DNA of 45,848 bases, taken from contig NZ_FQXD01000023.1 of NCBI RefSeq assembly GCF_900129865.1, forward strand, positions 1 to 45,848. Reading direction: 5' to 3'. This document shows, one piece after another, positions 15,128 to 25,900 of this stretch; the first letter of the stretch is position 1, and each line of letters begins with the position of its first letter. The notes beneath the pieces are model-generated. The model was not told the origin of the DNA. It made no database searches and worked only from the letters and a program-made list of their open reading frames with translations. The position numbers and the translations under genes are program-made. Origin of the DNA: Virgibacillus chiguensis. GTDB taxonomy: Bacteria > Bacillota > Bacilli > Bacillales > Amphibacillaceae.

Positions 15128-18100
15128 ATGAGCAAATTAAAACCGTTAATCTTAAATCTGCTGAAAGAGAAAGAAATTTCAAAGAATGCTGCTAAAGAAA
15201 TTATTCAATCTGTAAATGAAATATCGGAAACAACCGTTCAAAATGTAGACAGGAAGGTTGCAATTATTGGAATCTCGTCTGAGTTACCAGGAGCGAAAAC
15301 ATTTGATGATTTTTGGGAAGTTTTAATGAATCAGGACGATAAAATAACGGAATTAAACGACTCGAGAAAGTCGCTATGTAATAATTTTATTAAGAATAAT
15401 CAGGAAAGATTAGAAATCTCTTCGGAAAAACCTTTTTGGGATGCAGCATGGTTAGATGATATAGAAAAATTTGAACCTGAATTTTTTGGTATCACGGAAG
15501 CTGAGGCAAAAGTTATGGATCCTCAACAAAGAAGGTTTCTTCAAATTGCTTACAACTGTTTTGAAGATGCAGGGTATGCTGGTGATAGAATGAAGGGGTC
15601 TAATACGGGAGTGTATTTGTCTGCTGCAATGACGAATTATGCTGAATCCTTCCTAGAATATACGCCACTGAGTGTTCCTGGAAATGTTCCTGCATTTATT
15701 GCATCTCGATTATCCTATATTTTTGATTTAAAAGGCCCTTCTTATGTTGTAAATTCTACATGCGCTTCTTCTATGTTGGCAATTCACGAAGCGTGCGTTG
15801 GATTGATGAATAATGATTGTGACACAGCTTTAGTTGGAGGGGTGAATATATTTCCTTTTCCAATTAATAGTAACAAACTATTTATGAATGCAGCGGGTAT
15901 TATGTCCGAACAACAAAAGAGCAAGCCTTTTGATAATTCAGCTAATGGAATCGGGAGAGGGGAAGGAGTTATATCACTTCTGTTAAAGCCTTTAGATAAA
16001 GCGTTAGAAGATCGGGATCATATTCATGCTGTTATCTCTGCATCGAAAGTAAACAATGATGGAACTTCAGCTGGGATTACAGCACCTAACCCAAAAGCAC
16101 ATGCTGATTTATTGCAAGGAGCTTGGAAGTTAGCAGGTATAACTCCAGAACAACTTGACTATATTGAAACACATGGTACTGGTACATATCTTGGAGACCC
16201 AATTGAAATAAAAGGTATCGAAGAAGTAATTGAGCGGTATACAAATCGTAAACAATTTATCCCTATTGGATCAGTTAAAGGTAATATTGGGCACTTATTA
16301 GATGGTGCGGCTGGCCTATCCGGAATTATAAAAGCTATTCACGTTATGAAAAGAGGCGTGGTTCCTCCTACAGTTAATATGCTGGAACCAAATGAACATA
16401 TTGATTTTGTTGATTCCCCAGTTTTTATTCCTACGACACCCTACTATTTGAGAGAAAACAAATATGATGAAGCTCCGATTAGAACCGGAATAAGTTGTTT
16501 TGGTTTTAATGGTACAAATGTTCACATTGTTTTAGAGGAGCCACCTAACATAGATTATAACATCCAACAAATAACAGACGGGCATAAAAAATATGTATTA
16601 CCTATTTCCGCAAAAACGACCGAGTCATTAGAAAAGATTATTAATCGTTACGCATTCATAGATGAATCTGAGTATCATTTACAGAACATTGCTTTTACAT
16701 TATGTACAGGTAGAGAACACCATGTTCATCGATTAGCTATTATTGCAAGCAATACAAAAGAATTTGTGGAAATTTGTAAAGATTTATCAACTACCGACTT
16801 TGAAAATTGGACAAAAATTATATGTCAGGTAAACGTAGAAGATGATTTACTTCAACTAGCAGAGTCCTATGTAGACGGAGGTAAATGTAGTTGGCATAAA
16901 CAATTTGGTAACATTACAATAAATAAGGTTTCATTACCGACCTATTCTTTTTATGAAAAATCTTATTGGACCAATAGTTTAATAAATCATAAACACGATC
17001 ATGATACTTACCAACGGTCTAATCTGGAAGAAATTATTCATGTAGCTGAAAATATTTTGGAAATTACACATATCAAAAAAGAAGATAGTTTCATATCTGT
17101 AGGAGGCAACTCCCTATCAGGGTTACAATTTATTTCCCGATTAAAATCTAAGTTTAAGAGTGAAATAGAAATGGAAGATTTATTTACTTCTTTTGCAGAA
17201 ATAGAGCAGAAAATCTTTAAAACAGATGTTACGTCCATGAAAGATGTTCCCAGAGTGATGGTGAATGAGGATAAATTATTCCCTGTGTCCTATGGCCAAA
17301 AAAGGTTAAGTATTATTGATCAAATAACAGAACAGAAAATGGTGTATAATACGCCATTTGTCTTTAAAGTAGCTGGTCCTATTAACAATAATAAGTTCAA
17401 GAAAACTTTCGATTTATTATCAATACGGCACGAAATGCTAAGAACTATTTTTGTAAGAAGTGAATCGGAAACAAAACAGAAGGTATTGGACAAACCTAAT
17501 TATTTATATGAGTTTAAAGACTTTGCATTATATAAAAATGCGGAAGCAAATGCTTTTGCTCAAATTGATAAGTGGAAAGAAACTCCTTATGATTTGGAAA
17601 AGGGTCCGCTGATTAGAGTATTAGTTTATAAAATTTCAGATAATGAAAGCATTTTCTCACTTATGATGCACCATATCATTATGGATGGCTGGTCGCTAGC
17701 TATACTATCAGATGAATTATTCACTTTATATAATAGTGATAATAAGGTAATGGATGAACTACAAAAAATAGAAAACACATATATTGATTATACGATATGG
17801 CAACATCAACTTATAGCAAGTGAGACCTTTGAAGAGCATGAAAAATATTGGTTAAATAAATTTACTGATGACCTTCCTGTTACAGAGATTGTAGGGGATA
17901 AAATTAGACCAAATATTTTTGAATTTACTGGAAAGCTAAAAAAGTTTTCTTTTAGTTCTAGTCAGGCAAGAAGATTACGCGAGTATGCTAGTAAAGAAGA
18001 AAGCACACTCTATATGTTATTGGTTTCTAGTATATTTAAGTTAATTAATAGTATGACAGGACAAGAGGATATGGTGATTGGTTCTCCAATTTCTGGTAGA

Positions 18101-21100
18101 TTTAATGAAGCTTTGGAGAAAATAGTTGGTCTATTTACAAATACCATTCCGGTAAGGGTTAACTATAATTCTAAAGATGATTTTTGTACGCTTTTATCAA
18201 GCGTAAAAGAAGTTTTACTAGAGGATTTTCAGCATCAGGATTATCCATTTAATTTATTAGTTGAAAAACTACAGTTACCACGAGATGCAAGTCGATCGCC
18301 AATTTTTAATATAAATGTCGCACTACAGAACTTTAAATTCAAGAATACGGAAACCCATCTTGATAGTTATGAATTAACACCGATACTGACAGCACACAAA
18401 ACAACGAAATGGGATTTAGAATTTGAATTTGTTGAAATGCCAGATGGTGAATTGATTTGTAATATAGAATATTACGATAAAATATATTCTGATGAATTTA
18501 TCGATACATTAATTAACAATTATCATACTATATTGGATGATATTCTAAATGGAGAACAAATAATAGACTATAACATCGTGGATCATGGAAACAGTATAAA
18601 GGGAAAAACGGTTCACACAAAATATTCCTTTATTGAAATGATTCAAGAGAGTGCTAACAAATATCCAAATCATGTTGCAATTGAAGATGAGAATGGCACC
18701 GTATCTTATCAAGAACTCTTACATATAAGTAGGGGAATAGCTAGCGAACTTCAAAACATGGATTATCCTATTACTAGTACTTTGATCATTACTGAGAATA
18801 ATCGTTACACAATAATGAGTATTTTAGCAAGTTTGTTAGCTAATGTTACCTTTGTACCTATTTCTCCTGATACACCTAAATCTAAAATTGAATCGATTGT
18901 TAAGCAAACAAATGCAGAATGTATTTTAACAGTGAAAAATTTCTACTCTCTAACTAACAAAATTTTATATGAAAGTAAAGATATAAGAGTAGTGAAGATC
19001 CTTGACTCGGATAAGCTAGAAGAATCCGCTATAGGTGAAAAAAGTGAATTGATGGACGAATCACTATGGAACTTTTTTGCCGAAGAACAAAAGACCGATA
19101 TAGGGGCGAGTGGCTGGAATAGTAGTTATACAGGGGAGCCATTTAGTGATGTAGAAATGGATGAATACGTGACTAACGCAGTAAGTAAGATACTTGATCT
19201 CTTACCAAATCATTCAAAGGTACTTGAAATTGGCTGTGGTTCAGGATTGACAACATTTTCGTTAGCTGCACATGTAGATTCATATATAGCAACAGACTTA
19301 TCCCCTTCTATTATTAATAGAAATAGGAATAAAGCAAAAGAAGAGGATATTAATCATATAGATTTTCGAGTAGCTAAAGCACACGAAATTAATTATAAAG
19401 GCAAGGATGTAGACGCTGTTATTATCAATAGTGTTGTACATTGTTTTCCAAATTATGATTACTTGAAAATAGTATTAAAAAATGCAGTAGAGTCCTTAAA
19501 AGAAGGTGGGTTTGTTTTTTTAGGAGATTTGCTACATTTAGATAAAAATAAGGATTTCCTAAGTTCATTAAGAACATATAAAGAAAATCATCCAAATAGG
19601 AACACAAAACTAGATTGGGAAACAGATTTATTTGTAAATGATTTTATATTAGAAAATATCGTAAAAGATATTGACGCAGATGTGGAATTGATAAGTTCAA
19701 ATAAAACTTACACAATCCCAAATGAACTTAATCAGTATAGATTTGATGTGATCATTAAGATTAAAAAGAAAAATACTGGCGTAAAGGGAAAATCCTTAAA
19801 TAGAATGTTAGGAAAAACCTCTGTACTAGAAAGTAATGCTAGTAGTTTGGATAAGACAGTAAGTGGCAAACCAGCGTATGTATTATTTACATCCGGAAGC
19901 ACTGGGATACCTAAAGGGGTAGTAATCTCAAGGAAAAATCTCAATAACTACCTTACTTGGGCAAAACGTTATTATTCAAATGAAAGACTATTAAATATGC
20001 CACTCTTTACATCTATTTCGGTTGATTTAACGATAACATCGATGTTTTTACCATTACTTACTGGCGGAAAAATATTATCTTGTGAAGGTGAGATTGACCA
20101 AAAGTTTGAAAAGCTCACGAATATTAGGGAAAAGATATCGATTAAAGGAACGCCTAAGCAAATAAAACTTCTAATAGAGAATAAAAAGGAATTACCAGAT
20201 ATACAGAACTTTATTCTTGGAGGAGAAGCATTAGATGTATCCTTATGCAGAGAGATATATTCTAGATTTCCCAATTCCAGAATATTTAATGAATATGGCC
20301 CCACTGAAGCCACGGTGGGTACGATTATTCATGAAGTAACTAAAGAGGATTTCGTCTCTAGTTACATTCCAATCGGGATTCCAATCCAAAATACATCTAT
20401 TTATATTGTTGATAATCAGGGTAATCTAGCTCCTCCTCATGCAATTGGAGAGATCGTGTTATCTGGGGAAAGTGTAGCGTTAGGTTACTTAGGTAACAAA
20501 AAGTTAACTAGAGAAAAATTTGTTCCAAATACAATAGAGTACTTGCAACCTGGTTATATCTATAAAACAGGTGATATAGGTCAAATACTGCCAAATGGTG
20601 AAGTGGTTTGTTTTGGGCGAAAAGATAATATGGTCAAGCTACGCGGACATCGAGTGGAATTAGAGGAAATAGAGAGGTACTTACGTGATTTACCAACGGT
20701 TCAAGATGCTGCTGTTCGTCTTCATACGAATAGCAATCAAGACGAAAGGTTATGTGCTTATCTTGTAACGAATAGAGAGATCAATCAAACAGAGATTGAT
20801 AAACTACTTCTACAAAATATACCAGAGACCTTGTTGCCATCTCATTATGAAAAATTGGATTCGATTCCAGTTACTACAAGCGGAAAAGTTGACAGAGCTT
20901 CGTTACCTAAACCTAGAATAAAGAAGTTTTCCGATGATACTGAACATGATTTAGAGTTAACGAATTTGGAAAAAGAATTGTTAGAAATTATGAAAAGTAT
21001 TTTGGGAGATGAAGAGGTTGGTGTTAATTCCGATTTCTTTAGAGTTGGTGGGGACTCCATAAAAGCACTAAGACTAATATCAAGGGCTAAAGAAAGAAAT

Positions 21101-22528
21101 ATCCCTATTCGAATTAACCAAATCTTTAACTTAAGGACTGTTCGAAAAATTGCGAAGGAGTCTAGCAAGCAGTATCTTCAATCCGAGAACAGACATATAG
21201 AAGCTAAAGAGATTCATCTAGCGCCAATGCAGAAATGGTTCTTTGAACAATCCTTTACACACCCACACTATTGGAACTTACTAATGACAGTAGAATTACC
21301 AAAGGATGTTAATCTAGAAACTTTACAAAACGCTTTTAGATGTATCATTTCTAAAAATGAAAGTTTAGTTACGTGGTTCGATCTGACTGATCATGAACCT
21401 AGAGCATTTGTAGAACCTGATCTTGCTAACAATTTTCAATTAGTTTCGAAGGATTTTAGAACAATATCCAAGGAGAAGTTGAAGAAAGAGATGGAAAAGG
21501 TGCAATTCACTTTACAACATGAATTCAAATTTGGAAAGGAATTACCTATAAAAGGGCTCGTTTCATTAACAAATTCTCAGCCATTATTAACTTTATTCGT
21601 ACATCACTTAGTTGTAGATGGTATTTCTTGGAGGGTATTAATGGACGAATTAGAGAGAACATACTCCGATATGCTTGCTGGAAAAGATATCAATCGTGTA
21701 TTCGTAGAGCCTTTTTCTAGTTGGGTTAATCGCCTAAGGAATATAAACGTAAGCAAAGAAGATACGGCCTATTGGGATAACCTGAACATTGATCATGTGC
21801 ACCCTCTATGCGTTACTCCAGTGAGAGAGGATTATATTTTTAGTGAGAGATATCATACTATTAGTAAAATAGATCGTGATAAAACGACATTAATTCTGGG
21901 AGCGAAAAATATAAATGAGGATTTCCGTACAGATGCCATGATAGTAACTGCATTCTCAAAAGCATTTATGAAAGTCTTCGGGGAAAGAGATATATTATTT
22001 AATTTTGAAGGACATGGTCGTAATGATACAAAAATAGATTTAGATTTAAGTAACACGATCGGATGGTTTACAACGATGTATCCACTTCTTGTATCATCTA
22101 ATTCTGAGTCTATATCGTTACTAAAATCTGTTAATGAGTCAATAGCGAATACTGGAAGCGGTATAAGTTATATGGTCGCTAGATGGTTTCAAGAAAGGAA
22201 AAGTTTGAAAAAAATAAATTCTAATATTTTGGTGAACTACTTGGGTGAGTTTGATAATGATATTGGCACACATAACAATATATCGAACGAAAAAGAAAGA
22301 CTGTTTAAATATGCGGAAGATCTTCCACAAGCACCTGCAATTCATCCAGATAATAAATTAAATTACTTATTGGAGATAAACATTTATGTGTTAAATGGAC
22401 AATTCACTATAAGTCTAGAGACGGACCAAGAGAAAATTAGTAAAAGTGAAGCTGATTTGCTAATTGCAAATTTCAGGGGATATATGGATGAACTTGTAGA
22501 TGGGGTAAAGAATGTTCAGAGAGTATGA
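15128..22528 (+). CDS. Hybrid PKS-NRPS: KS-ACP-C-A(MT)-PCP-E
   Basis: 2466 residues. After a helical N-terminal tail comes a ketosynthase (about 42-475) with complete triad Cys212, His349 and His389. The post-KS linker passes straight to an ACP (GGNSL, Ser662) with no acyltransferase, i.e. trans-AT type. Then a condensation domain (HHIIMDG at 848-854) and an adenylation domain whose A2 (FVPISPDTP) and A3 (FTSGSTG, 1587-1593) motifs are separated by a methyltransferase insert of about 240 residues (SSYTGEPF, SAM loop EIGCGSG at about 1367). A5 YGPTE follows at 1723. Then a PCP (GGDSI, Ser1977) and an epimerase (HHLVVDG at 2159, EGHGRN, NYLGEFD). Hand-aligned specificity residues read D-L-T-K-I-G-E-V-G, one change from the Asn code, so D-Asn, possibly methylated, is predicted. 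RBS ATAGGAGG. No thioesterase. Confidence 0.94.
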   Translation: MSKLKPLILNLLKEKEISKNAAKEIIQSVNEISETTVQNVDRKVAIIGISSELPGAKTFDDFWEVLMNQDDKITELNDSRKSLCNNFIKNNQERLEISSEKPFWDAAWLDDIEKFEPEFFGITEAEAKVMDPQQRRFLQIAYNCFEDAGYAGDRMKGSNTGVYLSAAMTNYAESFLEYTPLSVPGNVPAFIASRLSYIFDLKGPSYVVNSTCASSMLAIHEACVGLMNNDCDTALVGGVNIFPFPINSNKLFMNAAGIMSEQQKSKPFDNSANGIGRGEGVISLLLKPLDKALEDRDHIHAVISASKVNNDGTSAGITAPNPKAHADLLQGAWKLAGITPEQLDYIETHGTGTYLGDPIEIKGIEEVIERYTNRKQFIPIGSVKGNIGHLLDGAAGLSGIIKAIHVMKRGVVPPTVNMLEPNEHIDFVDSPVFIPTTPYYLRENKYDEAPIRTGISCFGFNGTNVHIVLEEPPNIDYNIQQITDGHKKYVLPISAKTTESLEKIINRYAFIDESEYHLQNIAFTLCTGREHHVHRLAIIASNTKEFVEICKDLSTTDFENWTKIICQVNVEDDLLQLAESYVDGGKCSWHKQFGNITINKVSLPTYSFYEKSYWTNSLINHKHDHDTYQRSNLEEIIHVAENILEITHIKKEDSFISVGGNSLSGLQFISRLKSKFKSEIEMEDLFTSFAEIEQKIFKTDVTSMKDVPRVMVNEDKLFPVSYGQKRLSIIDQITEQKMVYNTPFVFKVAGPINNNKFKKTFDLLSIRHEMLRTIFVRSESETKQKVLDKPNYLYEFKDFALYKNAEANAFAQIDKWKETPYDLEKGPLIRVLVYKISDNESIFSLMMHHIIMDGWSLAILSDELFTLYNSDNKVMDELQKIENTYIDYTIWQHQLIASETFEEHEKYWLNKFTDDLPVTEIVGDKIRPNIFEFTGKLKKFSFSSSQARRLREYASKEESTLYMLLVSSIFKLINSMTGQEDMVIGSPISGRFNEALEKIVGLFTNTIPVRVNYNSKDDFCTLLSSVKEVLLEDFQHQDYPFNLLVEKLQLPRDASRSPIFNINVALQNFKFKNTETHLDSYELTPILTAHKTTKWDLEFEFVEMPDGELICNIEYYDKIYSDEFIDTLINNYHTILDDILNGEQIIDYNIVDHGNSIKGKTVHTKYSFIEMIQESANKYPNHVAIEDENGTVSYQELLHISRGIASELQNMDYPITSTLIITENNRYTIMSILASLLANVTFVPISPDTPKSKIESIVKQTNAECILTVKNFYSLTNKILYESKDIRVVKILDSDKLEESAIGEKSELMDESLWNFFAEEQKTDIGASGWNSSYTGEPFSDVEMDEYVTNAVSKILDLLPNHSKVLEIGCGSGLTTFSLAAHVDSYIATDLSPSIINRNRNKAKEEDINHIDFRVAKAHEINYKGKDVDAVIINSVVHCFPNYDYLKIVLKNAVESLKEGGFVFLGDLLHLDKNKDFLSSLRTYKENHPNRNTKLDWETDLFVNDFILENIVKDIDADVELISSNKTYTIPNELNQYRFDVIIKIKKKNTGVKGKSLNRMLGKTSVLESNASSLDKTVSGKPAYVLFTSGSTGIPKGVVISRKNLNNYLTWAKRYYSNERLLNMPLFTSISVDLTITSMFLPLLTGGKILSCEGEIDQKFEKLTNIREKISIKGTPKQIKLLIENKKELPDIQNFILGGEALDVSLCREIYSRFPNSRIFNEYGPTEATVGTIIHEVTKEDFVSSYIPIGIPIQNTSIYIVDNQGNLAPPHAIGEIVLSGESVALGYLGNKKLTREKFVPNTIEYLQPGYIYKTGDIGQILPNGEVVCFGRKDNMVKLRGHRVELEEIERYLRDLPTVQDAAVRLHTNSNQDERLCAYLVTNREINQTEIDKLLLQNIPETLLPSHYEKLDSIPVTTSGKVDRASLPKPRIKKFSDDTEHDLELTNLEKELLEIMKSILGDEEVGVNSDFFRVGGDSIKALRLISRAKERNIPIRINQIFNLRTVRKIAKESSKQYLQSENRHIEAKEIHLAPMQKWFFEQSFTHPHYWNLLMTVELPKDVNLETLQNAFRCIISKNESLVTWFDLTDHEPRAFVEPDLANNFQLVSKDFRTISKEKLKKEMEKVQFTLQHEFKFGKELPIKGLVSLTNSQPLLTLFVHHLVVDGISWRVLMDELERTYSDMLAGKDINRVFVEPFSSWVNRLRNINVSKEDTAYWDNLNIDHVHPLCVTPVREDYIFSERYHTISKIDRDKTTLILGAKNINEDFRTDAMIVTAFSKAFMKVFGERDILFNFEGHGRNDTKIDLDLSNTIGWFTTMYPLLVSSNSESISLLKSVNESIANTGSGISYMVARWFQERKSLKKINSNILVNYLGEFDNDIGTHNNISNEKERLFKYAEDLPQAPAIHPDNKLNYLLEINIYVLNGQFTISLETDQEKISKSEADLLIANFRGYMDELVDGVKNVQRV

Positions 22529-22642
22529 CCATGGATCGTTTTCAGCTTAGAAGTGTAGAGATAAAAAGTAGTATTTGTCTCATTGAATCTAGCAGTACAT
22601 GTTAATGTTTAATACAAATATAAATTTCAGATTTTATCAAGG

Positions 22643-22760
22643 ATATAAGGGGCTGTGAGACTCCCACTTCAAGAATGGGGAATGTTAGCTAACAAGTTTA
22701 AGTGGGAGATAACAGCACCTAAATCCCTTTTTGGGCAGAGGACTTTAGGTCATACCTTTT
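22643..22760 (+). mobile_element. Degenerate IS200/IS605-type end pair between two synthase genes
   Basis: 22643-22670 matches 45443-45470, the region before the transposase at the window end, with the same spacing (ATATAAGG, 10 variable nt, CTCCCACTTC). Inside, CTCCCACTT (22661) pairs with AAGTGGGAG (22700), flanked by GCTGT/ACAGC, and the loop holds the palindrome GTTAGCTAAC. 22737-22760 (AGAGGACTTTAGGTCATACC) matches 41553-41576. No transposase lies inside, so this resembles a small palindrome-associated non-autonomous derivative. The 423-nt gap at 22529-22951 holds nothing else recognised. Confidence 0.55.
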
Positions 22761-22966
22761 AGTACTAACAATCAGTGGAGGGTGATAGAATTTGAAGATT
22801 CACTTTATATATGTATCTTTACGTTAGCTTATTAAATTGGAGGGTCCTGGCAGATTAAATAGTAATGCATCATATGATTGCATTTTCTTTTAAGAAATAA
22901 TATTACTGATTAATCGCAACATATTTCCTTAATAAAAACATCATAAAAACTTTGGGAGTGATAACC

Positions 22967-25900
22967 TTGAAACAAAGCAATATATCACGGAAAATACTGA
23001 GTCTAGTGGGTGACGAAAAACTGGATACCCAAATAGCACATGACTTATTAAATGAAGTCGAACAATTCCAATCTGAACCAATTGCAATAGTTGGAATGTC
23101 GTTAAAATTTCCCAATACTAACAATGTTGATGAACTATGGGACGGTCTTACTGAAAAGCGAGATTATATAACAAAATTTCCTCGAGAACGCTTTGATCTT
23201 GTTATGAACTCAAACAAAAAGCTTAGAAATAATTATAGTCATATAGCTGGTGATATAGAGGGAGACAGTAGGTCATATGGATCCTGGTTAACTGATATAG
23301 AGCAGTTTGATCCTGACTATTTTGATTTGAGTGAGCATGAGGCTAAATTTATGGGACCATCCGAGCGGTTATTTTTACAAACTGCAATAGAGTCCCTTAA
23401 AAGAGCAGGTTATGGAGAAGAGGATTTAAAAGGTTCTAATACAGGAGTATACGTTGCACATACCCCGCACCCTGCTTTTGACTATTTACGACTGTTCGAC
23501 GATATTGATGAACGTGCATTTTTATCCAATATTCCAGCAAATCTTGGTTATCATCTGTCATATGCCCTAGATTTAAGGGGGCCAGTGATGGCAGTCAATA
23601 CAACATGCTCGTCTTCATTAACGGCAATTCACACGGCTAAAAATGCCTTGCGACAAGGAGATTGTGATTTAGCAGTAGTAAGTGGCGTTAATTTAGACTT
23701 ATTTCCTTATTGGGAAAAGAACGCCCCTGATTATGTGGTCAGAAGTAATAACTATCGCTGTAAACCTTTCGATAAGGACGCGGATGGAATTATTGGGGGC
23801 GAGGGCATTGCTGTTGTTGTAGTAAAGAGGTTATCTGATGCGATTCGTGAAGGAAACCATATTCATAGTGTAATAAAAGGCTCTAGTGTTAGTAGTGATG
23901 GCATGTCAAACGGTATGCAAGTACCTAATCCAGATGCGCAGTCAAAAGCCATAGTTGCTGCTTTGGATGAAGCAGGATTAACATTTGACCAAATTAACTT
24001 TGTGGAAGCACATGGAGCTGGTACACAAGTTGGTGATTTAATAGAAGTTGAGGGGTTAAATAAAGCATATACAAAGAGGGCGAAAAAGAAGAAAGATTGC
24101 TACTTAGGTTCTATAAAATCTAATTTCGGTCATATGGGCGATGCAGCCGGAATTTCTGGACTAATTAAAGCTACACTTTCTATTGAAAAACGGATGATAC
24201 CAGGGGTGAATCATTTTAAAGAAGTGAATCCAAAGATTGATTTAAATAAAACAGCTTTTAAAGTGAGTGCTGATAATCAAGTTATTTCAGAGGCAGGTAT
24301 ATTAAGAGCGGGTGTTAATTCGATTGGAATAAGTGGAACGAATGTTCATGTTGTAATAGAAGAGTATAGGGATGACGACCTTCGTCAGGATATTCAAGTT
24401 GAACAAGAATTACCTTTATTAATCTCTAGTAAAACAAGACGTGCACTTTGGGAGCAATTAGGAGTTCTTTCCAAACACCTTCAACATAATAAGCACTACG
24501 CCATAGGAAGTTTAGCATATACGCTCAATAATTGTAGAAATCATGAGAAATCAAGGGTATGTATTTTTGCAAAAGGGATTGAAGATCTAATAGAGAAAAT
24601 TGGAAGGGTACTACATGTCAGAACCTTTGAGAAAGTCCCTCTTAACTTTTATCAACAGGGAATCTTCTTAGCTGACGAAGAAGAGACCCAGTTAGAAAGT
24701 ATCAAGAACTTGGATCACTTTCTTCAGCAAGAAGATTCGTATACAGGATTAGTGAAGAAATACCTTGATGGAGATTGTGTGGATGATATATGTAAAGAAC
24801 TTTTTACACACAAAAAAATAGCTCCATTACCAGTAAGTATTTTCAATACAAAACGGATTTGGCCAGCAGATAAAGAGGTTTTGCAGGAACAGACGAAAGA
24901 ATTATTTTATGAGAAGAAGTGGATTTACCATTACCTTGATTCAGGAAGAGATAATGTAAACATAAATGGAAAATGGTTAATTTTAATGAATGAAAATGAT
25001 CCAATTCTTCTTGAATTAAAGAATATCCTTATAGAAAATGGGGCAGAAGTTATCGAAATTAATAAAGATAATAATTTCAGGAAAAAATCATCTGCTCAAT
25101 ATGGTATTAATATTCAATCAGAGGACGACTTTCAGCATCTATTTGAGGATATAGGTGCAGACGCACTCAAAGAATTAAAGGGAATAGTTCATGGTTTTAC
25201 TTTAAAACCATTTGATAAAACAATGACTAATAAAGAAGATATAGAGTTAACGCAAGAGGAGGGAGTATTTTCTCTTTTCAATCTAACAAAGATTTTATTT
25301 AGGTTTGATGTTACGCATCCAATTCAAATTAATACACTTTCTTCCCTAACTGAACAAGTGAATGAAAATGAAGAAGTTATTCCAGCAAGGGTTACATTAT
25401 TTGGTTTAGCGAAAGTAATTTCACAGGAACAGCCAACGATTAGTTCCTTCTTAATTGATCATGATTTAAAAGGAGATCCTATAGAAATCGCTAAACAGTT
25501 AGTAGAGGAATTACGTACACCAAAAGAAGTAAGACCAGAGTTAATAGCTTATCGAACAAATCAAAGATATACGAAAGTAATTGAAAGACAACGTGAGGAT
25601 ATAAAGGCTAATCCAATTACATTGAGAGAAAACGGGAACTATGTCATTGCAGGAGGTACTGGTTATTTAGGAGTACAGCTAGGAAGCTTTTTGAGTGAAA
25701 AAAATAAAGTGAATATTATTTTGTTAGCTAGAAATTTACTGCCTAATCGTTCTGAATGGGATGAAATTATTAATAGAAATAATGCGGATGATGAAATGCT
25801 CATTTATAAAATAAAGATGATCCGATCGATTGAGCAAAATGGTTCCAAAGTAAATATAATGAAATGTGATGTTACAGACGAACTTGCCGTTAAAAATACA

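Noticed and set aside
15128-22528. N-acyl-D-Asn prodrug system like that of xenocoumacin, zwittermicin or colibactin
   Set aside because: A C-A(Asn)-PCP-E module is present, but it is preceded by a KS-ACP in the same protein and no membrane peptidase for cleaving the D-Asn is in the window. Not asserted.
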